Source: Pseudonocardia benzenivorans CB1190 (lineage in GTDB: Bacteria > Actinomycetota > Actinomycetes > Mycobacteriales > Pseudonocardiaceae). Taken from it: a stretch of DNA of 64,000 bases. The translations under genes were made by a program, and so were the position numbers. Positions 41,495 to 50,226 of this stretch are shown here, piece by piece. Where the stretch lies: NCBI RefSeq assembly GCF_000196675.2, contig NC_015312.1:2418001-2482000 (forward strand), read 5' to 3'. The notes beneath the pieces were generated by a model, which was not told the origin of the DNA, did no database searches, and was given only the letters and a program-made list of their open reading frames with translations. How positions within the stretch are numbered: position 1 is the first letter of the stretch; the number at the start of each line of letters is the position of its first letter.

Positions 41495-42244
41495 TCAGCG
41501 CCGCACCACGACGCGTGGGGCCGGCGGCCGGACGTCGCTGCTCGTCGCCGTGCCACCGCTGTGCCGGGTCCGCGCGGTGCGGGAGGGAGCCCGCCGGGAC
41601 CCGGCCCGGCGCCGTCCGACACCGATTTCCGTGTCGATCTCCGTGCCGGCCTCCGTGCCGATCCCCGTGCCGATCCCCGTGCCGATTTCGGTGTCCGCCT
41701 CGCGGGCGGTGTGGTCGGACCGTTGCCAGGAGCCGTGACGGCACCGTGCCTCCCACGGCATGGTCCTGCGCGGCAGGCCGAGCCGTCGCTGCCAGCGCGG
41801 CCGGGAGTCGATCAGCCACACGACCCACCGGCCGTCGCGGCGCCACCGGAGCCCGACGTCGTTCACCAGGTGCCGGTCCGGGCGGCCCGCGACCGACAGC
41901 ACCGGCCTGCCCACCACGCTGTGCCCCAGCCACTCCGGGGCCGGTTCGAGGTCCAGGTACGGCTCCCGGGTGGACCGCGCGACCTCGCCCAGCCGCACCC
42001 GCCGCGGGTGCCAGCTCCGGACCGCCTCCGCCGGGAGCACGTAGAGATGCCCGCCCGCGTCCACCAGCACCGTCGCCACCGACGGCCGCCCGCGCGACCG
42101 TGTCAGGCCGAGATCACGCAGGTGGCCGAGATGCTCGCCGTCGGGTCCGACGACCGAGGCGCCCACGACCGCGCGCCACCACAGCACGGCGGGCCCCGGT
42201 TCGTCGCGGGGCCGCCACCACTTCCGCCGGACCGCGCCGGACAT
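41495..42244 (-). CDS. PRC-barrel-like protein with Thr-Glu-Ile-Gly repeat tail
   Basis: 249 residues from ATG 42244 (or GTG 42250). The N-terminal half has VVGASVVGPDGEHLGHLRDLGL, VATVLVDAGGHLYVLPAEAVR and further barrel-like strands, resembling the PRC-barrel fold. After residue ~185 comes a low-complexity stretch of T-E-I-G / T-G-I-G repeats encoded by a 12-bp DNA repeat (41625-41700), then a basic tail. Function unknown. Confidence 0.6.
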   Translation of the reverse strand: MSGAVRRKWWRPRDEPGPAVLWWRAVVGASVVGPDGEHLGHLRDLGLTRSRGRPSVATVLVDAGGHLYVLPAEAVRSWHPRRVRLGEVARSTREPYLDLEPAPEWLGHSVVGRPVLSVAGRPDRHLVNDVGLRWRRDGRWVVWLIDSRPRWQRRLGLPRRTMPWEARCRHGSWQRSDHTAREADTEIGTGIGTGIGTEAGTEIDTEIGVGRRRAGSRRAPSRTARTRHSGGTATSSDVRPPAPRVVVRR

Positions 42245-42306
42245 GGACACCTACCCTGATGAGATCCCGTTGCCGGGATGGCCGATGAACGGGTCGACCG
42301 CCGAGG

Positions 42307-42816
42307 TCAACCGGCGACCGGGAACGTCTCGGTCCGGTACGGAACCGCTCGCAGGAGCGTGACCTGCATCCTCTCCCCGTTCGGGAGCGAGTACTCGATG
42401 CGGTCGCCCTCCTTCTTGCCGAGCACGGCGCTGCCGAGCGGGGAGTCCGGCGAGCACGTCATGAAGTCGTCCGGATACGCGCCCTCCTCGTAGTGCGACA
42501 ACAGGAAGGTCTCGGACTCCTGGTCCTCCTCGTAGCGGACGGTCAGCAACATCCCGGGTTCGGCGACCCCGTCGTCGGGCGGGTCGTGGCTCACGATCGC
42601 CTTCTGCAGCAACTCCTGCAGCTTCCTGATCCGGTTGTCGCGTTCCCGGCGATCGGTCAACCGCTGGTGGTCGCCGGTCGAATCGGCGCTGTCGCCGACG
42701 AGATGGTCGCCGGCGCCGCCCTCCGCCCCCTCGGCCCGCTGTCGCAAGAGCTCCGCGAGCTCGTTGCGCAGCCGCTGGTACGCGATCTCGGCCAGCCACA
42801 CCGCTTCCTCGGTCAC
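42307..42816 (-). CDS. GreA/GreB-family transcription elongation factor
   Basis: 169 residues from GTG 42816, with GAAGG upstream. N-terminal coiled coil (EAVWLAEIAYQRLRNELAELLRQRAEG...RKLQELLQKA) and the C-terminal FKBP-like part with SPLGSAVLGKKEGDRIEYSLPNGERMQVTLLRAV. The acidic hairpin tip, which in GreA has the D-x-x-E pair that activates RNA polymerase cleavage, reads DSADSTGDHQ here, so cleavage stimulation should be tested. Binds in the RNA polymerase secondary channel. Confidence 0.82.
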   Translation of the reverse strand: MTEEAVWLAEIAYQRLRNELAELLRQRAEGAEGGAGDHLVGDSADSTGDHQRLTDRRERDNRIRKLQELLQKAIVSHDPPDDGVAEPGMLLTVRYEEDQESETFLLSHYEEGAYPDDFMTCSPDSPLGSAVLGKKEGDRIEYSLPNGERMQVTLLRAVPYRTETFPVAG

Positions 42817-43331
42817 GCCTTCGTCCTTTCCGAGTCCTTCTTGTCTTCCTTGCCGTCCTGCGGTGATCGGCCCGGTCGTCGACGAACCGCGCTCGACGCC
42901 CCCGTCCACCCCTGATGCACGACGAACACGGCCCGACGAGAGCCGGGCCGTGTTCGGAAGGGGCCGCGGAGGTGGCGGGAACGCCGTTCCCGGCGCCCGA
43001 ACACCTGTTCCCCACGACCGCCCGACCCACCTCTATCACAGGTGCGACAGCCACAGCGCCCTTGTCGACGCTTTCGCGAGCACATTGCCGACCTCCGGCA
43101 AGCAGAGCGCGCCCCAGGTTGCGCATTTCCGACCTGACGGGCCGCCTGTCTTCCGGGCATCATGCGGCCGGCTCGGCCGAGAGCGCGGACCCGCGGGGTC
43201 CGACGCCCCTCGGGGCGTCCTCCCCAGGACCTCCCAGGAGGCCGTCCTCCCAGGAGGTCGTTCGAGCACACGGGGAGGTCCGCCGGGCCCGCGCCGGGCC
43301 CGCGGCGCGGGGGAGGGAGCCGGGGCCGCCG
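42817..43331. other. 515-base intergenic region
   Basis: Contains a 13-bp hairpin (42923-42956), a palindrome 16-mer shared with 39157 (43085-43100), CATCATGCGGCCG (43158-43170) and a nested repeat of CCTCCCAGGAGG near 43229-43262. A 77-codon open frame on the minus strand (43269-43036) shows no recognisable domain. Confidence 0.5.
42923..42956. terminator. 13-bp perfect hairpin
   Basis: CGAACACGGCCCG and its complement at 42944-42956 enclose an 8-base loop. It could end leftward transcription from the MarR gene at 43332 or protect the greA leader. Confidence 0.55.
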
Positions 43332-43820
43332 CTACATCTCGTCGTGCCAGATCGGGACGGACAGCGCGGTCCGCATGTGCTCGAGCTGTGTGCGGTGCAG
43401 GCGGCTGAGCCGCGCGAGCAGCTCCTCCCCGGCTCCGGTCAGCTCGACGCGGACGACGCGGGCGTCGTCGGGATCCGGGACGCGGCGGACGAGGTCCTGC
43501 TTCTGTGCCCTGGTGATCAGCTCGGCGGTGCTGTGCGGGCGCAGCTGGAGCCGTTCGGCCAGCTCCCCGACGGTCGCCCAGTCGCGCAGCGGGAAGCCCT
43601 TGAGCGCCAGCAGCAATTGGTACTGCTGTGGGCTCAGCCCGTGACCGCGCACGGTGTCCTCGCTGAAGCGCAGGTAACGGCGGATGCCGAAGCGGAACCG
43701 GGCGAGCGCCTCGAAGTCCTGCTTGGTCAGCGCCGGGTCCGCCTCGGCCGGATCCGCGGCAGGTGGCGGTCCCTCGGTCGTCACGACCGCATCAGACCAC
43801 GACGACCCGACTCCTGTCAT
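43332..43820 (-). CDS. MarR-family regulator (second)
   Basis: 162 residues from ATG 43820. HTH: LRDWATVGELAERLQLRPHSTAELITRAQKQDLVRRVPDPDDARVVRVELTGAG, preceded by the dimerisation helix FGIRRYLRFSEDTVRGHGLSPQQYQLLLAL. A perfect palindrome lies 3 bases before its start. It sits directly downstream of the REC-PP2C-HATPase gene on the same strand, from which it is separated by 63 bases, and may regulate itself or that gene. Confidence 0.86.
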   Translation of the reverse strand: MTGVGSSWSDAVVTTEGPPPAADPAEADPALTKQDFEALARFRFGIRRYLRFSEDTVRGHGLSPQQYQLLLALKGFPLRDWATVGELAERLQLRPHSTAELITRAQKQDLVRRVPDPDDARVVRVELTGAGEELLARLSRLHRTQLEHMRTALSVPIWHDEM

Positions 43821-43823
43821 TTC

Positions 43824-43838
43824 TATCGCGTTGCGATA
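43824..43838. promoter_or_regulatory. Candidate MarR operator TATCGC-GTT-GCGATA
   Basis: A perfect 6-3-6 palindrome in an AT-richer stretch, ending 3 bases before the MarR ATG (43820). Good candidate for autoregulation. Confidence 0.6.
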
Positions 43839-43883
43839 TTTTGTGTCCGGTTCTTCGGCGGTGGTGACCCCGGTCGTCCCGCG

Positions 43884-45572
43884 CTACGCGTGCAGGTCCA
43901 TCGCACCGACGGCGAGGTCGGCGACCACCGTCTTGCCGGCGTCGTGGCGCCGGAACGACCACGTCGAGGTCAGGTTCTGCACCATCTGCAGCCCACGGCC
44001 GCGGGTGGCCCGCATGTCGAACGGCTGCAGGCGCGGCTCGGCGGAGGAGCCGTCGGTGATCTCGACCCGCAAGTTCCCGGGGGTCAGCGTGGCCGTGAGG
44101 CTGAACGGCGTGTGGGCGTGGTCGACCGCGTTGCTCGCCAGCTCGCTCGCGACGAGCAGCGCGTCCTCCGCGGTCTCCTCGTCGACGTGCCATGCGGTGA
44201 GGAACGCCCGCATGTCGCGACGCAGCTCGGCACAGGCTTCCGGGACGGGTTCGTAGCGGTGCCGCATGCGCCTCCTCTCCGGGCCGTCACGCTCGGTCCG
44301 CGTGCGGCCGGACACGAGATCGGGGTGCCCGGGCCGCGATCCGGGCAAACCGTCGAACCCGGTGCCGGCGGCGGAGGGGGCGGCGCTGAGGAGGGCGACG
44401 GCGCGGTCGTCGTTGCCGAAGGGCGTGCGCGCGTCGACGGCCTGCAGGAGGGCGTCGAGCACTGCGTCGGACCCGGACCCGCCTGCCGGACCGGTCGTGG
44501 CGAGGACGTCACCCATGACGTCGACGAGGCCGTCGACCCACAGCACCTCGCCGTCGTGGTCGCGGGACTCGATGAGCCCGTCGGTGTAGAGCAGCAACGA
44601 CCACGCCGGCGGCAGTGCGACCTCGACCGGGGCCCAGGTGGTGCCGAGCTGTACACCGAGCGGGACGCCGAGCGCGTGATCGGGCAGCGGCCGCGCAGTC
44701 GTGCCCTCGATCAGCAGGGGCGGGGGATGGCCGGCGAGGTGGAGGTCGGCCCGCCGGCGGTCGGCGGACACCGAGACCGTCGCGACGGTGGTGAAGAGGG
44801 TGTGGTCGTGGCGCTCGGTGACGAGGACCCGGTCGAGCACGGGCAGGGTGTGCGCCGCGGGGACGCCGGCGAGGATGAGGGTGCGCCAGGCGATCCGCAG
44901 GCTGACGCCGATCGCGGCCTCGTCCGGGCCGTGCCCGCTGACATCGCCGATGATCGCGTGCAGGGTGCCGTCGTCGGTCTCGATGGTGTCGTAGAAGTCC
45001 CCGCCCAGTAGCAGCTGCTGGCGTCCGGCGCGGTACCGGGTGGTCACGTCGACCTTGTGGTCCTGCAGCAGGGCCGTGGGCAGCAGCCCGCGCGCGAGCC
45101 GGCGGTTCTCCCGCTCGTGGACCCTGGCCTCGTGCAGCTGGCGGGCCAGCCGCTCGGCGTGCCGCCGCTCGACGGCGTACTGGACGGCGCGGGTGAGCAA
45201 CCGCCCGTCGACCCGGCCCTTGATCAGGTAGTCCTCTGCGCCGGCGGCGACGGCAGCGCGCCCGCGGGTCTCGTCGACGTCACCGGTGAGGACGACGATC
45301 GCGGGGTGCCCGTCGACCGCCAGCAGCCGGGTGAGCCCGTCGAGGCCGGCGGCGTCGGGAAGGTGCATGTCGAGCAGGACGCAGTCGACCCCGTCGAGGC
45401 CGGCGAGGGCCTCGGCCAGGGTGTGCACGTGGAGCACGTCGTGGATCTCGCCGATGTCCGCGAAGAGCTCGGACACCAGCAGGGCGTCGCCGGCGTCGTC
45501 CTCGACGAGCAGGACGCGGACGTGACGGGGGCTCGTCACCGCCGGCACACCGGTGGCCGAGGTCGCGGGCAT
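43884..45572 (-). CDS. REC-PP2C-HATPase stress-signalling protein
   Basis: 562 residues from ATG 45572, with GAGGAG upstream. Order: receiver domain (~18-135, acidic LLVEDD, phospho-Asp in VLLDMHLPD, Lys in DYLIK); PP2C/SpoIIE phosphatase (~185-395; GGDFYDT, GDVSGHGPDEAA, LLYTDGLIE, NDDRAVALL); and an RsbW-type ATPase (~430-555; ELASNAVDHAH N-box, GRGLQMV G-box). It joins a phospho-input, an anti-anti-sigma phosphatase and an anti-sigma kinase in one protein. Part of the partner-switch cluster to 51 kb. Confidence 0.88.
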   Translation of the reverse strand: MPATSATGVPAVTSPRHVRVLLVEDDAGDALLVSELFADIGEIHDVLHVHTLAEALAGLDGVDCVLLDMHLPDAAGLDGLTRLLAVDGHPAIVVLTGDVDETRGRAAVAAGAEDYLIKGRVDGRLLTRAVQYAVERRHAERLARQLHEARVHERENRRLARGLLPTALLQDHKVDVTTRYRAGRQQLLLGGDFYDTIETDDGTLHAIIGDVSGHGPDEAAIGVSLRIAWRTLILAGVPAAHTLPVLDRVLVTERHDHTLFTTVATVSVSADRRRADLHLAGHPPPLLIEGTTARPLPDHALGVPLGVQLGTTWAPVEVALPPAWSLLLYTDGLIESRDHDGEVLWVDGLVDVMGDVLATTGPAGGSGSDAVLDALLQAVDARTPFGNDDRAVALLSAAPSAAGTGFDGLPGSRPGHPDLVSGRTRTERDGPERRRMRHRYEPVPEACAELRRDMRAFLTAWHVDEETAEDALLVASELASNAVDHAHTPFSLTATLTPGNLRVEITDGSSAEPRLQPFDMRATRGRGLQMVQNLTSTWSFRRHDAGKTVVADLAVGAMDLHA

Positions 45573-45779
45573 GTGCAGGCGCTCCTCACGGCTCGGGTGT
45601 GCACGAGCGTACTGACGCGGCGGCCCGGTCGCCGGGTCGAGCGGGTGGTTGCCGCGGCGAGGCCGGGGTGGATGACGGGACAGGGTGCGGGACGGCGCAG
45701 GACGCGGCAGGTGTGTGGCTGCCGGTGCCGCGGCGGGAATCGTCGCGGCGGTCGGGGTGGCGGTCGGCCGGACGGTGGC

Positions 45780-46139
45780 GAACGTTCGGCGCGGCGTCGA
45801 GCGCGCAGCGACGACGACCGGCGCGGCAGGGTGAGCTCGCTCCAGTCGGCCGCCCCGTCGCCACGGTGGGGCCCGTCGCGAGCAGCGCGGCTCCGACGAG
45901 CCGGCGGGCCGCCGTCTGCTGGTCGCCCACCGCGTCCAAGAGCGCGACCGACACTCAGGCCCCGATGGGGACGGTGACCAGCAGGGGTGGACCGGATGAC
46001 CGAGCCACTCACCGCGCAGGGCCGAGTCGACCGGCCCGCGCAGGACCCGGCGGAGCCCGCGTTGCACGGCAGCGGCGCGACCGTCGGGGACCGGGACGGA
46101 CTCGGCCGACCGCAGTGCCTCGACCAAGGGCGAGACCAT
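45780..46139 (-). pseudogene. Decayed DUF2231-type membrane protein gene
   Basis: The first 52 codons from ATG 46139 read MVSPLVEALRSAE...GEWLGHPVHP, the N-terminus of a DUF2231 protein. The next conserved part (LLVTVPIGA) is in another frame, needing a one-base insertion at about 45983. That frame then meets a TGA at 45957-45955 where Trp is expected (PIGA-W), then continues VSVALLDAVGDQQTAARRLVGAALLATGPTVATG. A further shift is needed to reach ADWSELTLPRR. So at least three lesions. It is a relic, not an active gene. Confidence 0.6.
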
Positions 46140-46306
46140 GGCGGCGACGCACCCGCTCGGCGTCCGTGCGTGCGCAGGGTCCCGCGGCGTGACACCGCTT
46201 GCCTGCGCGGCGTACGCGTGGTTTCGTCCAGGGGTCCGTCGTGACGGTGCAGGTCACCTGCCGGCACGTCGTCCGGCGGTCCTCGTGCCGATCGAGGGAA
46301 GTCGTC

Positions 46307-46675
46307 ATGGAAGAGCAGCCCGAGCGGGTCTCGTCTCCGTCCGAATGGCACAGCGCCGAGGGGGAGGCTCGTGCGGTGTGGCTGCGGCCGGGCGTGGTGT
46401 GCGTCAGCCTCACGGGCGAGATCGACCTGCTCAACTGCGACGGGATGGGCCGGTGGCTCGAGGGCCTGCCGGCGGACACGATCCAGCTCGACCTCACCGG
46501 CGTACGCTTCCTCGCGGTGTGCGGGGCGCGTCGGCTCGCCCACCTCCGGGCGGAGCTTCAGGCGCGCTCCGGGACTCTTCGGGTGCTGCCGCCGCGTGAG
46601 CCCGTGATCCGGCGGGTGCTGGAGGCGACGGGGCCCTTCGAGATCGTCGAGCCGGTCGTCGACTCGTCCGGATGA
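46307..46675 (+). CDS. STAS-domain protein with substituted phosphosite
   Basis: 122 residues from ATG 46307, with GAGGGAA upstream. STAS fold: VCVSLTGEIDLLNCDGMGRWLEGL then IQLDLTGVRFLAVCGARRLAHL. In anti-anti-sigma factors the loop is D-S-S-G, whose first Ser is phosphorylated. Here it reads A-V-C-G (70-73), with no Ser or Thr. It could be a constitutively active or non-switchable antagonist. Likely partner of the HATPase kinases encoded nearby. Confidence 0.75.
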   Translation: MEEQPERVSSPSEWHSAEGEARAVWLRPGVVCVSLTGEIDLLNCDGMGRWLEGLPADTIQLDLTGVRFLAVCGARRLAHLRAELQARSGTLRVLPPREPVIRRVLEATGPFEIVEPVVDSSG

Positions 46676-46736
46676 CGAGAAGGGCGGCGGCCCCGTCCGG
46701 CCGCCGTCGACGCGACCGGAAAGGCGGTGCCGCAAG

Positions 46737-47795
46737 GTGGCAGGGACGTCGCGCTGGGTCGACGCCCCGCCTGGCCGGGCGCGGCACATCGTCGTCGTCG
46801 GAGCTTCGGCGGGTGGGGTGGAGGCCTTGCGCGCCTTCGTGGGTGCGCTGTCGCCGGGGTTGCCCGCCGCGGTGGTCGTCGTGCTCCACATCCCGCCCGA
46901 CGCCCCGAGCGCGCTCGCCCCGATCCTCGACCGCTCCGGGCCGCTGCGGGCGGTGACCGCGCGGCACGGTGACGTCCTGGTGCCGGGGACGATCTTCACC
47001 GCCCCGGCCGACAACCATGTGCTCGTGGCCGACGGGCACCTGCACCTGTCGCGGGGACCGCGCGAGAACGGGCACCGCCCGGCCCTCGACCCGCTGTTCC
47101 GGTCGGCGGCGGCGGACTTCGGGGAGGCGGCGATCGGGATCGTCCTGTCGGGCAACCGCGACGACGGCACCGCGGGAGCGTCGGCGCTCGCCGACCGGGA
47201 TGCGCCCGTCCTGGTCCAGGACCTGGAGGAAGCGCTCTACGACGGCATGCCGAGCAGCGTGCTGCACCACGTCCGCACTGCCCGGGCCCTGCCGGCGGTG
47301 AAGCTGGGAGCGGCGGTGGGCGAGCTGCTGGCGGAGGTCCCGGCCGGTACTCCCGCCGGTGACGCGTTGCCCGCGGCCGAGACCGTGATCGCCGACGGCA
47401 CGACCGAGGTCGTGGGCCCGACGCCGAGGCTGGCGGGGGCGGAGCCGTCGGGCCTGTCGTGCCCGGACTGCGACGGCGTGCTGTTCCGACTCCCGGGTGC
47501 ACCCGCGCCGCGGTTCCGGTGCCGGGTCGGCCACGCCTGGTCGCCCGCCAGCCTCTCCGCGCAGCAGGACGAGGACATCGACCGTGTCCTCTGGTCGGCC
47601 CTGCGGGCACTCGCGGAGAAGGCGGAGCTGCACCGCCGCCTCGGCGAGTCGGCCGCGGTCGCCGGCCGTCGTGAGACCGCGACCGAGTACCGGCGGCGCG
47701 CCGACCGGGCCGAGGCCGACGCCGGCCTCCTGCGCCGGCTGCTGGCCGACGACCAGGCCCGGCACGGCTCCGGGGGCCCGTCGCCGATCGGCTAG
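46737..47795 (+). CDS. Stand-alone CheB-type methylesterase with zinc-ribbon tail
   Basis: 352 residues. Catalytic triad of CheB is present: Ser24 (GASAGG), His51 (VLHIPP) and Asp142/143 (SGNRDDGTAG). No receiver domain precedes it. After residue ~215 there is a CxxC...C-x-V-G-H segment (CPDCDGVLF, FRCRVGHAWSP), resembling a zinc ribbon, and a C-terminal helix bundle. Followed by a CheR gene; no chemoreceptors or CheA. The two form a non-chemotactic CheB/CheR module. Confidence 0.85.
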   Translation: MAGTSRWVDAPPGRARHIVVVGASAGGVEALRAFVGALSPGLPAAVVVVLHIPPDAPSALAPILDRSGPLRAVTARHGDVLVPGTIFTAPADNHVLVADGHLHLSRGPRENGHRPALDPLFRSAAADFGEAAIGIVLSGNRDDGTAGASALADRDAPVLVQDLEEALYDGMPSSVLHHVRTARALPAVKLGAAVGELLAEVPAGTPAGDALPAAETVIADGTTEVVGPTPRLAGAEPSGLSCPDCDGVLFRLPGAPAPRFRCRVGHAWSPASLSAQQDEDIDRVLWSALRALAEKAELHRRLGESAAVAGRRETATEYRRRADRAEADAGLLRRLLADDQARHGSGGPSPIG

Positions 47796-47812
47796 GCTGC
47801 GCCGGCGCAGCC
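47795..47812. other. 18-bp palindrome between cheB- and cheR-like genes
   Basis: GGCTGCGCC and GGCGCAGCC abut perfectly, starting at the last base of the CheB stop codon. It may be an attenuator or mRNA stabiliser. Confidence 0.5.
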
Positions 47813-47851
47813 CCGGACCGGGGCCGCCGGCCGAGCAATCGGGAGTAGGCA

Positions 47852-49690
47852 GTGTCGCAGCCGGATCCGGGTTTCGAGGCCCTGCTGCAGCATCTGAAGC
47901 AGACCCGCGGGTTCGACTTCACCGGGTACAAGCGGAGCAGCCTGGTCCGCCGGGTCGCCCGCCGGATGTCGCAGGTCGGGGTCAGCGAGTACGGCGACTA
48001 CCTCGACCACCTCGAGCTGCACGCCGAGGAGTTCACGGCGCTGTTCAACACCATCCTGATCAACGTCACCGGGTTCTTCCGGGACGCCGACGCGTGGGAG
48101 TTCCTGCGGACCGAGGTGCTGCCGGACCTGCTCGCCAGCAAGGGGCCGACCGAGCCGGTCCGGGTGTGGAGCGCGGGCTGTGCGTCGGGCGAGGAGGCCT
48201 ACACCCTGGCGATCGTCCTGGCCGAGATGCTCGGGCCGGCGGAGTTCCGGGACCGCGTGAAGATCTACGCCACCGACGTCGACGAGGAGGCGTTGTCCTA
48301 CGCGCGGCACGGCACCTACTCCGAGCGGGAGGTGGGTGGCGTCCCCGACGAGCTGCGCGAGCGCTACTTCGAGCAGGTCGGTGGCCGGTTCACCTTCCGC
48401 AAGGACCTCCGCCGCTCGGTGATCTTCGGACGCAACGACCTGGTGCAGGACGCGCCCATCTCGCGCATCGACCTGCTGGTCTGCCGCAACACACTCATGT
48501 ACTTCAACGCCGAGACCCAGGCACGGATCCTGGCCCGGTTCCACTTCGGACTCGCCGAGCACGGTGTGCTGTTCCTCGGCAAGGCGGAGATGCTGCTCAG
48601 CCACGGTTCGCTGTTCCTGCCGGTGGACCTCAAGCGCCACACCTTCCGCAAGACGCCGCGGGTCGCGCCGCAGAACGGGACGCTGTTCGCAGACCCGCCG
48701 CCCCTGGTGACGCGGTCCTCGCCCGAGGGCATCGACCTGCTCCGCGACGAGGCGGTGCTCGCGTCGCCGCTGGCGCAGGTCGTCCTCAACGGCGACGGGA
48801 TCGTCGCCGTGGTCAACCGGCAGGCCGAGGTGCTGTTCGGCATCTCGACGCGCGACGTCGGCCGCCCCTTCCGGGACCTGGAGCTGTCCTACCGGCCGCT
48901 GGAGCTGCGCAGGCACATCGAGAAGGCGCTGGACGAGCGGCGGACGGTCCGCGTCACCGACGTCACCTACCACCGTGGGCCGGAGGTCGTGCACCTCGAG
49001 GTCCAGGTCAGCCCGTTGGCGAGCGGCGGCGGGAATGAACCGCTGGGCGTCAGCGTCGCGTTCCACGACGTGACCGACTTCCGCCGGCTCCAGGACGAGC
49101 TCGAGCAGGCCAACCGCCAGCTCGAGACCGCCTACGAGGAGCTGCAGTCGACGAACGAGGAGCTGGAGACCACCAACGAGGAGCTGCGGTCCACGGTCGA
49201 GGAGCTGGAGACCACCAACGAGGAGCTGCAGTCCACGAACGAGGAGCTGGAGACGATGAACGAGGAGCTGCAGTCGACCAACGACGAGCTCCAGGACCGC
49301 ACGAGCGAGCTGGACCGCAGCAACGAGTTCCTCGAGACGATCCTCACCAGCCTGCGGGCGGGGGTCGTCGTCGTCGGCACCGAGCTGGTCGTCCAGGTGT
49401 GGAACCACCAGGCGGAGGAGCTGTGGGGGCTGCGCCGCGACGAGGCCGTCGGCGAGCACCTGCTCAACCTCGACATCGGCCTCCCGCTCGACCTGGTGCG
49501 GCCGGTCGTGCGCGGCACCCTCGCGGGCGAGGACGGCCCGCAGGAGGTGACCCTCGCCGCCGTCAACCGCCGGCGTCGCACCATCGACGTCCGGGTGGTC
49601 GCGAGCCCGCTGCGGGGTGACACGGGTACGGTCGTCGGGGCCATCCTGACGATGGAGGAGGCGTCCAGCGTGGAGGACCTCGTCCGCTGA
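47852..49690 (+). CDS. CheR methyltransferase-coiled coil-PAS protein
   Basis: 612 residues from GTG 47852, with GGGAG upstream. The CheR N-terminal helix domain (~1-85), SAM-binding RVWSAGCASGEEAY (~108-121), and IDLLVCRNTLMYF (~206-218) are intact. A PAS-like domain follows (~305-405), then a heptad-repeat coiled coil of E-E-L-[QER]-[ST]-T-N units (~420-490), and a second PAS-like domain. This is the common CheR-PAS half of CheB/CheR fusion proteins, here separated from CheB. Probably feeds the partner-switch proteins. Confidence 0.87.
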   Translation: MSQPDPGFEALLQHLKQTRGFDFTGYKRSSLVRRVARRMSQVGVSEYGDYLDHLELHAEEFTALFNTILINVTGFFRDADAWEFLRTEVLPDLLASKGPTEPVRVWSAGCASGEEAYTLAIVLAEMLGPAEFRDRVKIYATDVDEEALSYARHGTYSEREVGGVPDELRERYFEQVGGRFTFRKDLRRSVIFGRNDLVQDAPISRIDLLVCRNTLMYFNAETQARILARFHFGLAEHGVLFLGKAEMLLSHGSLFLPVDLKRHTFRKTPRVAPQNGTLFADPPPLVTRSSPEGIDLLRDEAVLASPLAQVVLNGDGIVAVVNRQAEVLFGISTRDVGRPFRDLELSYRPLELRRHIEKALDERRTVRVTDVTYHRGPEVVHLEVQVSPLASGGGNEPLGVSVAFHDVTDFRRLQDELEQANRQLETAYEELQSTNEELETTNEELRSTVEELETTNEELQSTNEELETMNEELQSTNDELQDRTSELDRSNEFLETILTSLRAGVVVVGTELVVQVWNHQAEELWGLRRDEAVGEHLLNLDIGLPLDLVRPVVRGTLAGEDGPQEVTLAAVNRRRRTIDVRVVASPLRGDTGTVVGAILTMEEASSVEDLVR

Positions 49691-49726
49691 GCCGGAAGTC
49701 CCGCGGACCCGGCCGGGAGGGCGGCG

Positions 49727-50116
49727 ATGGACGACGACGCTGCACTCCTGGCAGCCGTCGAACGACGGCGCGAGCTGATCGCCGTCCGCCTGGAGGAGTT
49801 GCGGGCGCGCAGGCGGCTGCTCGCGGCCCGCGGCGCGAGAGGCTCGACGGCGGCCGACGTGGCGGCCGCCGAACGCTCCGCCATGGCGGCGCGCCGGCAC
49901 GCCGAGGAGGCCAGGAATCGGGCCGAACAACGTCAGGAGCTCTCGAGGCACCGGCACCTCCAGGCTGCGGCGGTGCTGGCGGCCGCGGGCGACCACGAGG
50001 CCGCTGCGCGGCACCGGGCGGCGGCCGCCGCCGAGCGTCCGGGTGAGCCGGCCGGGCGGGACGACTACGAACCCCGGCGGGTAGGGATCCCCACGATTCC
50101 GAGCTCCGATGAGTAG
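49727..50116 (+). CDS. Short helical hypothetical protein
   Basis: 129 residues from ATG 49727 with GGGAGGG upstream. Arg/Ala/Glu-rich helix from residue ~5 to ~105 (coiled coil), containing an RRRELIAVRLEELRARRRLLAARG stretch in two halves and a His/Ala-rich end. No recognised family. It sits between the CheR and STAS-HATPase genes and may act as a small adaptor of the cluster. Confidence 0.5.
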   Translation: MDDDAALLAAVERRRELIAVRLEELRARRRLLAARGARGSTAADVAAAERSAMAARRHAEEARNRAEQRQELSRHRHLQAAAVLAAAGDHEAAARHRAAAAAERPGEPAGRDDYEPRRVGIPTIPSSDE

Positions 50117-50226
50117 GAACCTCGACGCGGAGGAACCCGACGCGTAGGAAGGCCCCGGACGGCACGAGCAGGTGCGGGACCGCCGCAGCGGGGGCACCAT
50201 CCGGTACGACCGAGAGGGGAGGACCG

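Noticed and set aside
43036..43269. 77-codon minus-strand frame
   Set aside because: No start context and no recognisable family; lies in a repeat-rich intergenic region.
42915..45011. 698-codon plus-strand frame across the REC-PP2C-HATPase gene
   Set aside because: The minus strand has all PP2C, REC and ATPase motifs; the plus frame shows only composition-driven residues.
49130..49290. DNA repeats as a mobile or regulatory repeat
   Set aside because: They encode the heptad coiled coil of the CheR-PAS protein and are explained by it.
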